Shown: in pieces, positions 16,965-26,605 of the stretch
Layout of the letters: every line of letters starts with the position of its first letter
Numbering within the stretch: position 1 is the first letter of the stretch
Origin: an uncultured Pelagibacteraceae bacterium
GTDB lineage: Bacteria > Pseudomonadota > Alphaproteobacteria > Pelagibacterales > Pelagibacteraceae
NCBI GenBank assembly: GCA_902593405.1
Contig: CACJIB010000011.1
Location: 1-41,000 of the forward strand
Direction: 5' to 3'
Length of the DNA: 41,000 nt
Notes under the pieces: generated by a model
Database searches by the model: none
Told to the model about the DNA's origin: nothing
The model's input: the letters and a program-made list of their open reading frames with translations, nothing else
Position numbers and translations under genes: made by a program

Positions 16965-18411
16965 AATTATCCTCTATTAGTTTGTTTAATAATCTTACTC
17001 CATAACCTGTTGCACCGCCTGAATTTAAAGCTCCTCCATATTTTGAAAATGCCATTCCAGCTATATCTAAATGAGCCCAAGGTGTCTTGTTTAAAATAAA
17101 TCTTTGTAAAAATTGAGCAGCTGTTGTAGATCCTGCACCTCCTACATAATTAATATTTTGCATATCTGCATTTTTTGAGTCTATTAATTTATCGAAATTT
17201 TTATTCAATGGCATTCTCCAAACCTTCTCTTCGACATTTTCTCCTGCATTAATTAACTGATTTGATAATTTATCATCATTTGAAAACAAACCTGCGTATT
17301 CAGAACCAAGAGAAACAATAATCGCTCCAGTTAAAGTTGCTAAATCTACAATAAATTTTGGCTTAAATTTTTCTTCTGTATAAGTTAATGCATCTGCTAA
17401 AACTAATCTTCCTTCAGCATCTGTATTTAATATTTCCACTGTCTTGCCACTATAAGATTTAACTATGTCTCCTGGTCTTTGAGCGTTTCCTCCAGGCATA
17501 TTTTCAACAAGCCCAACTACTCCTACAGCATTAATTTTTGCTTTTCTAAGAGCAAGACTCTTCATCAATCCAACTACTACAGCTGATCCTGCCATATCGT
17601 AAGTCATATCTTCCATAAATTTTGCAGGCTTTAAAGATATACCTCCTGTATCGAAACATACTCCTTTACCTACAAATGCTAAAGGCTTGGATTTATCATT
17701 TAAACCATTCCATTCCATAGTAACAAGATACGAGCCTCTAATACTGCCTTGACCAACTCCCAATAAAGTATTCATGCCAAGTTTTTTTAATTTTTTTTCA
17801 TCATAAATATTAATTTTTAAACCATCTTTTTTGAGAGCATTTAATCTTCTTGCATACTCATCAGGATGTAAAACATTACCTGGTTCTGATACCAAATCTC
17901 TAGTATAGAAAGTGCCCTCTTCTATAGAACGAAATTTAATTTGATCTTTTAAAGACGGTTTATTATTTCCAGAAATATAAATTGAAATATTATTCTTATT
18001 TTTTTTTGTCTTATACTTATTAAATGTATAAGATTTGAGTTTCAATCCATGTAAAAAATATCCAATCAGGTTTTTTAATTTATTTGGTATTGTTTCTGAA
18101 TTAAAAACAAATTCATTTTGTTTTAAATCTTTAAATTTATCATAAAATTTTGCCCCTAAATTTTCTACTTTTGAATCTGAAAGATTTTTTTCTAAAGACA
18201 CTAAAATTATTTTTTTTTTTGAATTAATATCAAAATCCAAAATTCTTTGTTTTAAATTCTTTGTTTTAAACATGTCAGAAATAAAGGAGTATTCGGAATT
18301 TTTGAGATATTTTTTTAAACTTAATATATTGAATTTTTCATCAACAAATAAAACGATATTTGATGGATTTTTTTTTATTGTATTTTTTTTGTAATTAATT
18401 GAGACTGACAT
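16957..18411 (-). CDS. pepA: Leucyl aminopeptidase (M17 family)
   Basis: A cytosolic di-zinc (or di-manganese) aminopeptidase that trims N-terminal residues from peptides. The C-terminal catalytic domain carries the VGKGVCFDTGGISLKP metal and lysine site and the NTDAEGRL signature (about 329-336), intact. The N-terminal third is Lys/Asn-rich and divergent. I chose ATG 18409-18411 (484 aa); an in-frame GTG at 18424-18426 would add five residues and cannot be excluded. As in many alphaproteobacteria, pepA is divergent from lptF. Candidate promoters for the two appear to share one TATATA box. Confidence 0.93.
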   Translation of the reverse strand: MSVSINYKKNTIKKNPSNIVLFVDEKFNILSLKKYLKNSEYSFISDMFKTKNLKQRILDFDINSKKKIILVSLEKNLSDSKVENLGAKFYDKFKDLKQNEFVFNSETIPNKLKNLIGYFLHGLKLKSYTFNKYKTKKNKNNISIYISGNNKPSLKDQIKFRSIEEGTFYTRDLVSEPGNVLHPDEYARRLNALKKDGLKINIYDEKKLKKLGMNTLLGVGQGSIRGSYLVTMEWNGLNDKSKPLAFVGKGVCFDTGGISLKPAKFMEDMTYDMAGSAVVVGLMKSLALRKAKINAVGVVGLVENMPGGNAQRPGDIVKSYSGKTVEILNTDAEGRLVLADALTYTEEKFKPKFIVDLATLTGAIIVSLGSEYAGLFSNDDKLSNQLINAGENVEEKVWRMPLNKNFDKLIDSKNADMQNINYVGGAGSTTAAQFLQRFILNKTPWAHLDIAGMAFSKYGGALNSGGATGYGVRLLNKLIEDNYE

Positions 18412-18421
18412 AAATTTTAAA

Positions 18422-18472
18422 TTCACTCTATAAGAGATGAATGGTATATAAGAATTATAAGACTTTTTTCAA
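18422..18472. promoter_or_regulatory. Overlapping back-to-back promoters of pepA and lptF sharing one -10 box
   Basis: Toward lptF: TTCACT (18422-18427), a 17-bp spacer, TATATA (18445-18450), then a leader of about 15-20 nt. Toward pepA: TTGAAA (18472-18467 on minus), a 16-bp spacer and the same self-complementary TATATA (18450-18445). Both have near-consensus spacing. The pepA -35 covers the A of the lptF start codon. If both are real, polymerase cannot occupy both at once. This is inferred from hexamer matches only. Confidence 0.45.
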
Positions 18473-19581
18473 TGAAAAAATTAATATTTAGAAAAATAAG
18501 TAAAGATACTAGTTTTTTGTTTATAAGTTTGTGCTTGGTTTTGGGTGCAATAGTATGGACACTTCAAGCAGTGAATTATTTAGATTATATTACCCAAGAT
18601 GGCTACGACTTTAAAACTTATTTACTTTACTCCTTATACAATTTTCCAAAAATTGTTCATAGATTAATTCCATTTGTATTTTTTATATCTATCTACTACA
18701 TTTTGACAAATTACGAGAAACACAACGAATTAATAATATATTGGACAAACGGGATCTCAAAAGTAAATTTTGCAAATAAAATTTTGTTTCTATCTATTAT
18801 TTTATTTATACTTCAAATAATTATTGGAAGTTATATTTCTCCTTATTTTCAATTTAAATCAAGAATGATACTTAAAAATTCAGATGCAAATTACTTCTCA
18901 TCATTAATAAAAGAAGGTAAATTTATTGATGCTATGAGTGGACTAACAATCTTCATAGAAAATAAAGATGGTAATGGTTCTTATAAGAATATTTTTATAG
19001 ATGACTCAACAAAAAATAATACTAAAATTACTTATGCAGATACTGGAAAAATTGTTGATTTAAATAATCAAAAGATATTTAAATTGTACAATGGAAGTAT
19101 AATTAACAAAAGTGAAAATAAAATAAATAAATTTGAATTTGATCAGATTGATATTAACCTTTCAGAATATTCGTCTAACACAATATTGGTTCCAAAAGTT
19201 CAAGAAACAAGTACTTTAAAACTTCTTAAATGCTCTATATTTAAAAATTATTTTAAATATGAAAGTATTCTACGAAATTGCAATCAATCAATTAACAAAG
19301 AGGTAAATCAAGAAGTATTTAAAAGATTATACAAACCTATTTATATACCTATCATTGCAATAGTCTGCTGTTTTTTAATTATTTTACCTAAAAATAATAT
19401 TAGATATAACTTTCAATCTAGATTAACTTTTTTATTTGGTTTTTTGATTTTATTACTATCAGAAACAACATTAAGGTACTCTTCTACAAGTTTTAATTCT
19501 ACAATTATCTATTTGATAACACCATGGTTATTATTCTTAACAATTTATTTAGTATTTTTAATCAAATCTAGAAATGTTTAA
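18472..19581 (+). CDS. lptF: LPS export permease LptF
   Basis: One of two transmembrane subunits of the LptB2FG ABC transporter, which extracts lipopolysaccharide from the inner membrane. At 369 aa it shows the family pattern: three hydrophobic segments in the first 130 residues (about 15-35, 62-82, 103-125), a periplasmic beta-jellyroll region (about 130-280), and three more near the C-terminus (about 288-305, 318-335, 345-365). It is first in the operon lptF-lptG-lptD-surA-pdxA-rsmA, overlapping lptG by 8 bp. The assignment to F rather than G is from order and from similarity of layout. Confidence 0.9.
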   Translation: MKKLIFRKISKDTSFLFISLCLVLGAIVWTLQAVNYLDYITQDGYDFKTYLLYSLYNFPKIVHRLIPFVFFISIYYILTNYEKHNELIIYWTNGISKVNFANKILFLSIILFILQIIIGSYISPYFQFKSRMILKNSDANYFSSLIKEGKFIDAMSGLTIFIENKDGNGSYKNIFIDDSTKNNTKITYADTGKIVDLNNQKIFKLYNGSIINKSENKINKFEFDQIDINLSEYSSNTILVPKVQETSTLKLLKCSIFKNYFKYESILRNCNQSINKEVNQEVFKRLYKPIYIPIIAIVCCFLIILPKNNIRYNFQSRLTFLFGFLILLLSETTLRYSSTSFNSTIIYLITPWLLFLTIYLVFLIKSRNV

Positions 19582-20653
19582 AATTTACGAAAAATATATT
19601 TTAAAAAAGTTTTTTAAAATTTTTTTTAATATAAGTATGATTTTTTTTACGTTAGCAATCATATTAAATATTTTTGAGGAAATATCTTTTTTTAAAAATA
19701 TCAATACTAATCCAATGATGCCATATTTTCTAACATTTTTAAATGCTCCGATAACTTTATTTGAAATATTTCCTTTTATTTTTTTAATAACAGCCCAATT
19801 TTTTTTTTATGAAATAATAAAAAATGAGGAAATTGTGCTTTTAAAAAATAACGGTTTAAGTAATTTCAAAATTATTAAAACTTTATTTATCGCGACCTTA
19901 TCAATAGGAGTTTTAATTATAGTTGTGTACTATAATTTGTCCTCAAAATTAAAATTTCTTTACACAGATATTAAAAATAATTACACAAACGATAATAAGT
20001 ATCTTGCAGTAGTAAATGAGTCAGGTCTTTGGCTAAAAGATGAAACAGAGGAATCAATTTTGATAGTTAAATCAATTAATATAAACAATAATTTTTTACT
20101 AGATGTTCTTATTAATGAATTTGACTCTAATTTTAGACTAAAAAGAACTATCCAAGCAGATAAAGTAGATATTAGTAATACTATATGGATAGTATATGAT
20201 CCAACTATTACTCAAAACAATATATCCTCAAATGAATTAGAAAAGATTAATTTCAAAACAAATTTTGATAATGAAAAAATTAGAAATTTATTTTCAAACT
20301 ACTCTACTCTTCATTTGTTCGAATTGTTCGATTTAAAAAAGGATTATGAAAAACTTGGGTATTCTTCAGATGAAATTAAAATACATATTTATAAACTTTT
20401 TTTATCACCTTATTTCTTCGCTTTAATGACTATATTGTCCTCAATAATAATGATAAATATTAAAAGAAATAAATCTGTTATTTTTAATATAATTTTAGGA
20501 ATATTTACTTCGGTGCTAATATATTATTTTAATTACATATTTCTTTCATTTGGTAATACAGGAAAAATACCCCCTAATGTTTCAGTTTTCTTACCAAGTT
20601 TTTTTCTAACTATAATATCTATAATTGGATTAGTGAGAATTAATGAAAAATAA
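19574..20653 (+). CDS. lptG: LPS export permease LptG
   Basis: The second transmembrane subunit of the LPS extractor. It has 359 aa with the same plan as LptF: N-terminal membrane segments (about 14-34, 60-82, 101-121), a central periplasmic domain (about 125-265) and C-terminal membrane segments (about 275-295, 302-322, 331-353). The YILKKFFKIF start and the FPFIFLITAQFFFYEII segment are typical. It overlaps lptF by 8 bp and lptD by 11 bp, indicating translational coupling of the LPS transport genes. The ATPase lptB is not in this window. Confidence 0.91.
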   Translation: MFKIYEKYILKKFFKIFFNISMIFFTLAIILNIFEEISFFKNINTNPMMPYFLTFLNAPITLFEIFPFIFLITAQFFFYEIIKNEEIVLLKNNGLSNFKIIKTLFIATLSIGVLIIVVYYNLSSKLKFLYTDIKNNYTNDNKYLAVVNESGLWLKDETEESILIVKSININNNFLLDVLINEFDSNFRLKRTIQADKVDISNTIWIVYDPTITQNNISSNELEKINFKTNFDNEKIRNLFSNYSTLHLFELFDLKKDYEKLGYSSDEIKIHIYKLFLSPYFFALMTILSSIIMINIKRNKSVIFNIILGIFTSVLIYYFNYIFLSFGNTGKIPPNVSVFLPSFFLTIISIIGLVRINEK

Positions 20654-23012
20654 ATTTGTCATCTTTTTTGTATTATTTTTTTTTGTAACAAGCTCTGCTT
20701 TTTCAGAAAAATATATTTTTGAAGTTTCAAACATTGAATTAAGTGAAAAAGGTAATGTAATTAACGCAGAAGATGGCAAAATAACTTCAGAGGATAATAA
20801 TTTAGAAATATTAGCTAACAAATTTTTATATTTTAAAGATACTGACATTTTAAATGCTTCAGAAGGTGAAATTTTTATTAGAAAAAAAAATTTAAGAATA
20901 AAATTTGGATTATTAAATATTAATAAAAAAAATATTCTGACAGCTAGTAATGGTATTAAAATTAACGATTTAAAAAACTCCTTAGATATAGAAGGACAAA
21001 AAATAGTTTTAGATAGATCAAAAAATATTATTTATTCTCAATCTAAAACAATAGTGAAAGATAAATATAATAATTCATTTTTGAGTAAAAAATTTAAATA
21101 TAAAATTAATAAAAAAAATATAGAGCTTGAGGATGCTTTAATTGAGGATTTTGAAAATAATAAATTTGAAATTCAATTTGCAAAAATTGACTTAAAGAAT
21201 AATAAATTATCTGGCAACGATATAATAATAAATTTAAATAATAAATTTATGAGTCCTAATAATGAACCTAGGCTACAAGGAGAAAAAATTACTTACTCAA
21301 ATAATATTACCAACATACTTAATGGTAAATTTACTACATGTAAAAAAAGAGAAAAATGTCCTCCATGGGAGTTATCTGCAGATAAAATTACACACGATAA
21401 AAAGAAAAAAACTATAAGCTATCAAAACGTTTGGTTAAATATATATGATACACCAGTAGTTTATTTCCCTAAATTTTTTCATCCAGATCCTACTGTAAAG
21501 AGACAATCTGGTTTTTTAATGCCTAGCTTCAAAACATCTCCAAATAACAATACCTTTTTTAGCGTCCCATATTTTAATGCCATAAGCGAAAATAAGGATA
21601 TGACTTTTACACCACGTTTTTATAACACTGATAAACTCCTGCTACAAAATGAATACAGGCAGAAAAATAAAGATAGTGAATTTATAACAGATTTTAGTGT
21701 TTTAACGGATAAAAGAAAAATAGAAAATCATTTATTTTTTAATTTTTCTAAAAAAATGGATGTCAATAATTTTGAGACAGGCGATTTTCAAATAAATATA
21801 GAGCAAGCATCTAACGACACTTATTTAAGGGCAAATAAATTAACTTCCCCCATAATCAAAAGGACCGATACTTTGGAAAACTATTTCAAAATAAATTTGT
21901 TATCTGATGATACTCAATTAAATTCAGAGTTAATTATTTATGAAAATTTAAATAGTAGAAGTAGTGATAAGTACGAATACATTTTTCCAAGGTTAGACAT
22001 AGTAAAAACAATTCAAAACAAAACTCAACTTGATGGAGATTTTACATTTAAAACTTCAAACTTTGTACATAATTATAATACAAACATTTTAGAAAGAGTT
22101 AACACCAATGATTTAATTTTTAAATCTACACCAAATATAACTAATAATGGGTTTTATAATAATTTTGAGTTTATTATTAAAAACTCAAATACTCATTCAA
22201 AAAAATCAAAAACTAACAAAGAAGGAAATGATCAGTATATTTCTGGACTGTTTCAATTTAATTCAAATTTACCATTAATAAAAAATAAAGATGATAAAAC
22301 TAATTTATTAAAACCGAAGATGTCTTTAAAAATTAACCCAGGTCATTCAAAAGATTTAAGCAAAAATGATTATAAACTAAATGCAAATAATATTTTTAAT
22401 CTAGATAGAATATCTTCAAACAATACTCTAGAAAGTGGAATTTCATTAGCTTATGGATTAGATTATATTTTAACAAATAATAATAACAATAAAGAGCTTT
22501 TAAGCATGAATTTTGCAAATAATATAAGATTAGATAAAAATGATGATTTAGAAAAAAATAATCAATTAGGTGCAAAAACATCGAATATTTTTGGAGAAAT
22601 AAAATTTAGTCCACTAGATTTTCTATCAGCAAAATATGATTTTTCGTTAAAAAATAATTTAAAAGATTTAAATTACCAAAATTTACTTGCAGAAATTAAA
22701 TTTAATAATTTCTCTAACACTTTTGATTATGTCAGACAAGATGGAGACAAAAATTCATATTTCTTGAATAAAACTAATTATAAATTAAATGAGTCTAATA
22801 ATGTTTCTTTTTCTACAAGGGAAAATTTAAAAACGAATTTAACTGAATATTATAATTTAGTTTACGAGTATAAAAATGATTGTTTGAAAGCTAGTATTGA
22901 ATATCAAAAAGACTATTACGCAGATAGAGATATTAAACCAAGTGAAAGTATATTTTTTAACCTAACTATAATTCCATTTGGTACGACAACTTCACCAAAT
23001 CTTAAACAATGA
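20643..23012 (+). CDS. lptD: LPS-assembly outer-membrane protein LptD
   Basis: The outer-membrane beta-barrel that inserts LPS into the outer leaflet. It has 789 aa with a signal peptide (about 1-21, cleavage near AFS). An N-terminal OstA-like beta-jellyroll (about 25-215) receives LPS from LptA. The alphaproteobacterial signature TTCKKREKCPPWEL follows (C233, C239), then the barrel (about 250-789) with FPKFFHPDPTVKRQSGFLMPSF. The end has a Cys (C747) in NDCLKASIEY, then RDIKPSESIFF. The three Cys suggest a reduced disulfide set compared with the four of E. coli. It overlaps lptG by 11 bp and surA by 4 bp (ATGA). Confidence 0.95.
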   Translation: MKNKFVIFFVLFFFVTSSAFSEKYIFEVSNIELSEKGNVINAEDGKITSEDNNLEILANKFLYFKDTDILNASEGEIFIRKKNLRIKFGLLNINKKNILTASNGIKINDLKNSLDIEGQKIVLDRSKNIIYSQSKTIVKDKYNNSFLSKKFKYKINKKNIELEDALIEDFENNKFEIQFAKIDLKNNKLSGNDIIINLNNKFMSPNNEPRLQGEKITYSNNITNILNGKFTTCKKREKCPPWELSADKITHDKKKKTISYQNVWLNIYDTPVVYFPKFFHPDPTVKRQSGFLMPSFKTSPNNNTFFSVPYFNAISENKDMTFTPRFYNTDKLLLQNEYRQKNKDSEFITDFSVLTDKRKIENHLFFNFSKKMDVNNFETGDFQINIEQASNDTYLRANKLTSPIIKRTDTLENYFKINLLSDDTQLNSELIIYENLNSRSSDKYEYIFPRLDIVKTIQNKTQLDGDFTFKTSNFVHNYNTNILERVNTNDLIFKSTPNITNNGFYNNFEFIIKNSNTHSKKSKTNKEGNDQYISGLFQFNSNLPLIKNKDDKTNLLKPKMSLKINPGHSKDLSKNDYKLNANNIFNLDRISSNNTLESGISLAYGLDYILTNNNNNKELLSMNFANNIRLDKNDDLEKNNQLGAKTSNIFGEIKFSPLDFLSAKYDFSLKNNLKDLNYQNLLAEIKFNNFSNTFDYVRQDGDKNSYFLNKTNYKLNESNNVSFSTRENLKTNLTEYYNLVYEYKNDCLKASIEYQKDYYADRDIKPSESIFFNLTIIPFGTTTSPNLKQ

Positions 23013-23947
23013 TGATTAGGAAAATTTTTTATCTAATTATAATAATATTTATATTTTTAACTAATACAAAAGTATATGCAAAAAATGAAATATATGTTGA
23101 TTTAACTGTTAATGAAAAAATTTTAACAAACTATGACATTGAGAAAGAAATTAATTACTTAAAGATTTTAAATCCACAACTACGAGAGTTAAATAGAAAA
23201 CAAATCTCTCAAATTGCAAGAAATTCATTAATAAATGAAATTATAAAGAAAGATGAATTATTAAAATTTTTTAATTTTGAAAAAAAAATCACAATAATTG
23301 AAGATATTTATAAAGAATTTTATACAAATCTTGGCTACCCAAATGAAGATGGTTTTAAAAAAATATTAATTAAAAAAAAAACTTATACGAATGATGAAAT
23401 TAAAAATAAAATGAAAATAGAATTTTTCTGGAACAGAATTATTCTGGAAAGATATAGTGATCAGGTCAAAATTGATAAAGAAAATTTATTAAAAAAAATA
23501 GACAATGATGTTAATAAGTTTGAGACAGAATATCTTTTGTCTGAAATATTTTTTAATAAAGATAAAGATATAATTATAAACAAAAAAATAAAAGAGATTG
23601 AGAGAAGTATAATTGAGGTAGGATTTAATAACACAGCTAGCTTATTTAGCCAGAGTGAAAGTGCAAATTTAGGTGGAAAAATTGGATGGATAAATGAAAA
23701 AAGTTTATCACAAAAAGTTATTAATGAATTAAAAATTACAAAAAAAGGAAATCATACAAAAGCAATTCAATTTGGAAAAAATTTTTTAATACTTAAAATT
23801 GAAGATAAAAAAGAAAAAGAAATTAATATTGACAAGGAAGATATGTTAAAAAAAATTATTGAATTTGAAAAAAATAAACAGCTAAATCAATTTTCAAATA
23901 TTTATTTTAATAAAATAAAAGTGAATTATTCAATAAATGAAAAATAA
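23009..23947 (+). CDS. surA: Periplasmic chaperone / peptidyl-prolyl isomerase, SurA-like
   Basis: A 312-aa exported folding factor for outer-membrane proteins. It has a signal peptide (about 1-25, VYA then Lys) and an N-terminal chaperone helical domain beginning KNEIYVDLTVNEKILTNYDIEKE. One parvulin domain (about 175-280) is seen by SLFSQSESANLGGKIGWI and the closing KNFLILKIEDKK. E. coli SurA has two parvulin domains; a single one is common in alphaproteobacteria. It sits directly after lptD, its best-known client. It overlaps lptD by 4 bp and pdxA by 11 bp. Confidence 0.88.
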   Translation: MMIRKIFYLIIIIFIFLTNTKVYAKNEIYVDLTVNEKILTNYDIEKEINYLKILNPQLRELNRKQISQIARNSLINEIIKKDELLKFFNFEKKITIIEDIYKEFYTNLGYPNEDGFKKILIKKKTYTNDEIKNKMKIEFFWNRIILERYSDQVKIDKENLLKKIDNDVNKFETEYLLSEIFFNKDKDIIINKKIKEIERSIIEVGFNNTASLFSQSESANLGGKIGWINEKSLSQKVINELKITKKGNHTKAIQFGKNFLILKIEDKKEKEINIDKEDMLKKIIEFEKNKQLNQFSNIYFNKIKVNYSINEK

Positions 23948-24902
23948 ACCTATTATTATTGTCGCTGGAGAGCCCAATAGTATATTTTTAGAAATCTTTT
24001 TTAAATCTATAAAATCTAAAAAGTTTAAAAATCCAATAATTTTAATTTGCTCATTAAATTTATTAAAACTTCAAATGAATAAGTTAAAATTTAAAAAAGA
24101 AATAAAGTTAATTAATTTTCACAGCTTAAATCTCACAAAATTAAATAACAAAGCAATTAATTTGATAGATGTAAAATACAATCAAAAAAATGCATTTGAG
24201 AAAATTTCTAAAAAATCAAAAAATTATATAAAGAAATCATTTGAGGTTGCATTTGAAATAATAAAAAAAGGTTTATCTGATAAATTAATTAATGGCCCAA
24301 TTTCCAAGAAGCATTTTTTAGATAAAAAATTTCTGGGAATAACTGAATATATTGCAAAGAACTTTTCATCAAAAAATAAAGTTATGTTAATATATAATAA
24401 AAAAATTTCAGTAAGCCCAATTACAACTCATCTACCAATAAAAACTGTTTCAAGAAATATAAATAAAGAATTAATTAATAAAAAAATTAAAATTATTAAT
24501 AATTTTTATAAAAGTTATTTTAAATATATACCTAGAATTGCTGTTACAGGATTAAATCCACATTGTGAAAGTAATCTTAAGAAAAACGAAGACAAACAAA
24601 TAATCGAGCCATCAATTAAAAAACTTCGTAAACAAGGTTTGAGGATTTATGGTCCATATGCTGCTGACACAATTTTCTTAAAAAAAAACAGAGAATTATT
24701 TGATGTCATTATTGGCATGTATCATGATCAAGTACTCGGGCCTTTAAAAACTTTATATGAATATGATGCAATCAATATAACTTTAGGATTACCATTTATA
24801 AGAATTTCACCTGATCATGGACCCAATGAAAAAATGCTTGGTAAAAACAAGTCAAACCCACTAAGCCTTATCAATGCAATTTCATTTTTGGATAAAAATT
24901 GA
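23937..24902 (+). CDS. pdxA: 4-hydroxythreonine-4-phosphate dehydrogenase PdxA
   Basis: An NAD-dependent step of the DXP-dependent pyridoxal phosphate pathway. It has 321 aa with INGPISKKHF, metal-site histidines in TTHLPIK and MYHDQVLGPLKTL, the GLNPHCES motif, and the C-terminal LPFIRISPDHGP with the third metal His. The N-terminal GEPNSIFLEI departs from the usual GEPAGIGPE. The rest of the site is intact, so I expect activity. The surA-pdxA-rsmA order is conserved in proteobacteria. It overlaps surA by 11 bp and rsmA by 4 bp. Confidence 0.95.
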   Translation: MKNKPIIIVAGEPNSIFLEIFFKSIKSKKFKNPIILICSLNLLKLQMNKLKFKKEIKLINFHSLNLTKLNNKAINLIDVKYNQKNAFEKISKKSKNYIKKSFEVAFEIIKKGLSDKLINGPISKKHFLDKKFLGITEYIAKNFSSKNKVMLIYNKKISVSPITTHLPIKTVSRNINKELINKKIKIINNFYKSYFKYIPRIAVTGLNPHCESNLKKNEDKQIIEPSIKKLRKQGLRIYGPYAADTIFLKKNRELFDVIIGMYHDQVLGPLKTLYEYDAINITLGLPFIRISPDHGPNEKMLGKNKSNPLSLINAISFLDKN

Positions 24903-25684
24903 TTAAAGCAAAAAAAAGCTTAGGTCAAAATTTTTTAATAGATAAAAATATCTTAGAAAAAATTGTTAGCACTACTGAAATTTCAAATAAAACGATTTTA
25001 GAGATAGGCCCTGGCACTGGAAATCTTACGTCATATATTTTAAAAAAAAACCCAAAAAAAATACTTGTAATTGAAAAAGACAGTAAACTTTCAAGCGACC
25101 TTGAAAATAAATTTTATAATCAAATAACAATTATTAATGAGGATATTTTAAAAGTAGATGAAACAAAACTTTTCAAAGAGAAGGTAACTGTCTTTGGTAA
25201 TTTACCATACAATATTTCAACTGAAATACTGAGCAAATGGATAATTAATCTAAAAGATAACTTTTGGTTTGAGTGTTTGGTTTTAATGTTTCAAAAAGAA
25301 GTTGCGGATAGGATAATTGCAGAATTTAATACATCAAATTATGGAAGATTATCTATAATTTGTAATTGGAAGCTTAATATTAAAAAGATATGTGACATTG
25401 AACCTAAAGCATTTTCTCCAAAACCAAAAATTCAAAGCTCATTATTATTATTTCACCCAAAGCAAAATTTTATGAAAATTAATGATCCTGATAATTTAGA
25501 AAAAGTTACAAGAGTTTTTTTTAATCAAAGAAGAAAGATGTTAAAGAAACCTTTTAATCAACTCTTTAATGGAGATCAAAAAGTGTTAGATAGACTTAAA
25601 ATTGATTTAAATTTAAGACCACAAAATCTTAATTTAGATACTTATTACAAACTAGCATATGAATACGAAAATTTAAGAAGTTAA
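24899..25684 (+). CDS. rsmA: 16S rRNA dimethyladenosine transferase RsmA/KsgA
   Basis: Dimethylates two adjacent adenines near the 3' end of 16S rRNA during 30S maturation. It has 261 aa with [15 protein letters not shown] at the start and the SAM-binding [11 protein letters not shown] (34-44). The catalytic NLPY (101-104) is followed by NIST, and the C-terminal [17 protein letters not shown] is present. The start is TTG at 24899-24901, overlapping the pdxA stop (TTGA); no ATG gives a complete family N-terminus. It ends the lpt operon and converges with gmk with a 12-bp overlap. Confidence 0.96.
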   Translation: MIKAKKSLGQNFLIDKNILEKIVSTTEISNKTILEIGPGTGNLTSYILKKNPKKILVIEKDSKLSSDLENKFYNQITIINEDILKVDETKLFKEKVTVFGNLPYNISTEILSKWIINLKDNFWFECLVLMFQKEVADRIIAEFNTSNYGRLSIICNWKLNIKKICDIEPKAFSPKPKIQSSLLLFHPKQNFMKINDPDNLEKVTRVFFNQRRKMLKKPFNQLFNGDQKVLDRLKIDLNLRPQNLNLDTYYKLAYEYENLRS

Positions 25685-26305
25685 TTTCTCAACATGGCCT
25701 CTTATATAGTCTAAATCATAATCTTTAGAGCCATCATTAACTACAGCATCGATTAAATTTATAATTTTGGAGTAGCATTCATTCAAATCGTTATTAATAA
25801 CAACGTAATCATAGTTGATCCAATGTAAAACATCTCTTTCAAATTGTTTCATTCTTTCCTCAGCTATTAATTTGTCGTTAGCATGTCTTTTAGATAATCT
25901 TTCGAATAAAACTTCTTTACTTGGAGGTAATATAAAAAAAGTAATTAATTTATAATCTAATTTTTTATTTTTAATTTGATCAGCTCCCTGCCAATCAATA
26001 TCAAAAAGAACATTTTTACCTTTGTTTAATTTATCTATTACTGGTGTTCTTGTTGTGCCGTAAAAATTATTGAAAACTTTTGCATACTCAAGGAACTCTT
26101 CATTTTTTATTAACCTTTTGAACTCTAATTCATCAACAAAAAAATAATCTTCATTTTGATTTTCATTAGGTCTAGGTTGTCTGGTAGTATGTGATATTGA
26201 AATCTCAAAATTATCTTTTTCTGATAATTTTTTGACCAATGTTGTTTTACCTGCCCCGGAAGGAGAGGATAAGATTATCATTACTCCATCTTTTTCTGAT
26301 GGCAT
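25673..26305 (-). CDS. gmk: Guanylate kinase
   Basis: Phosphorylates GMP to GDP. It has 210 aa with P-loop SPSGAGKT (14-21), the GMP-binding [11 protein letters not shown] and [12 protein letters not shown], then the [12 protein letters not shown] motif. The C-terminal [17 protein letters not shown] stretch is typical. The start at ATG 26303-26305 lies 8 bp after acpP; a second Met at residue 9 is possible but would trim the usual N-terminus only slightly. In many alphaproteobacteria fabF, mltG and yicC lie between acpP and gmk; here they do not. Confidence 0.97.
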   Translation of the reverse strand: MPSEKDGVMIILSSPSGAGKTTLVKKLSEKDNFEISISHTTRQPRPNENQNEDYFFVDELEFKRLIKNEEFLEYAKVFNNFYGTTRTPVIDKLNKGKNVLFDIDWQGADQIKNKKLDYKLITFFILPPSKEVLFERLSKRHANDKLIAEERMKQFERDVLHWINYDYVVINNDLNECYSKIINLIDAVVNDGSKDYDLDYIRGHVEKLTS

Positions 26306-26313
26306 TAAATTTT

Positions 26314-26553
26314 CTAATTAGCTTTTCCTTCGATAAACTTTATAGCGTCACCTACTGTTAAAATTTTCTCAGCTTCACTATCTGATATCTCTGATCCAAA
26401 TTCTTCTTCAAAGGCCATTACTAATTCAACAGTATCTAGACTATCTGCGCCTAAATCATCAGTAAAACTTGACTCATCAGTTACTTTAGACTCATCTATA
26501 CCAAGATGGTCTGCTACAATTTTTTTTACTTTACTTGAAACATCCTCAGACAT
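26314..26553 (-). CDS. acpP: Acyl carrier protein
   Basis: Carries growing acyl chains on a phosphopantetheine arm during fatty-acid synthesis. It has 79 aa, is highly acidic, and the prosthetic group attaches at S38 in the invariant [10 protein letters not shown]. It has a good ribosome site (AAGGA, 26559-26563 on minus) and its own near-consensus promoter in the 48-bp gap after fabG, in line with the high demand for this protein. It is followed at 8 bp by gmk. Confidence 0.98.
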   Translation of the reverse strand: MSEDVSSKVKKIVADHLGIDESKVTDESSFTDDLGADSLDTVELVMAFEEEFGSEISDSEAEKILTVGDAIKFIEGKAN

Positions 26554-26577
26554 ATTGATCCTTTTTGTTATAAATTC

Positions 26578-26605
26578 TTAATAGTTTAAATACCTATTTT
26601 GTCAA
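26578..26605 (-). promoter_or_regulatory. Candidate acpP promoter
   Basis: On the minus strand a perfect -35 TTGACA (26605-26600) overlaps the fabG stop codon, followed by a 16-bp spacer and TATTAA (26583-26578, 4 of 6 to TATAAT). Transcription would begin about 18 nt before the acpP ATG. It is one of the best sigma-70 matches seen in this window and would let acpP be transcribed independently of fabD-fabG. Confidence 0.5.
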
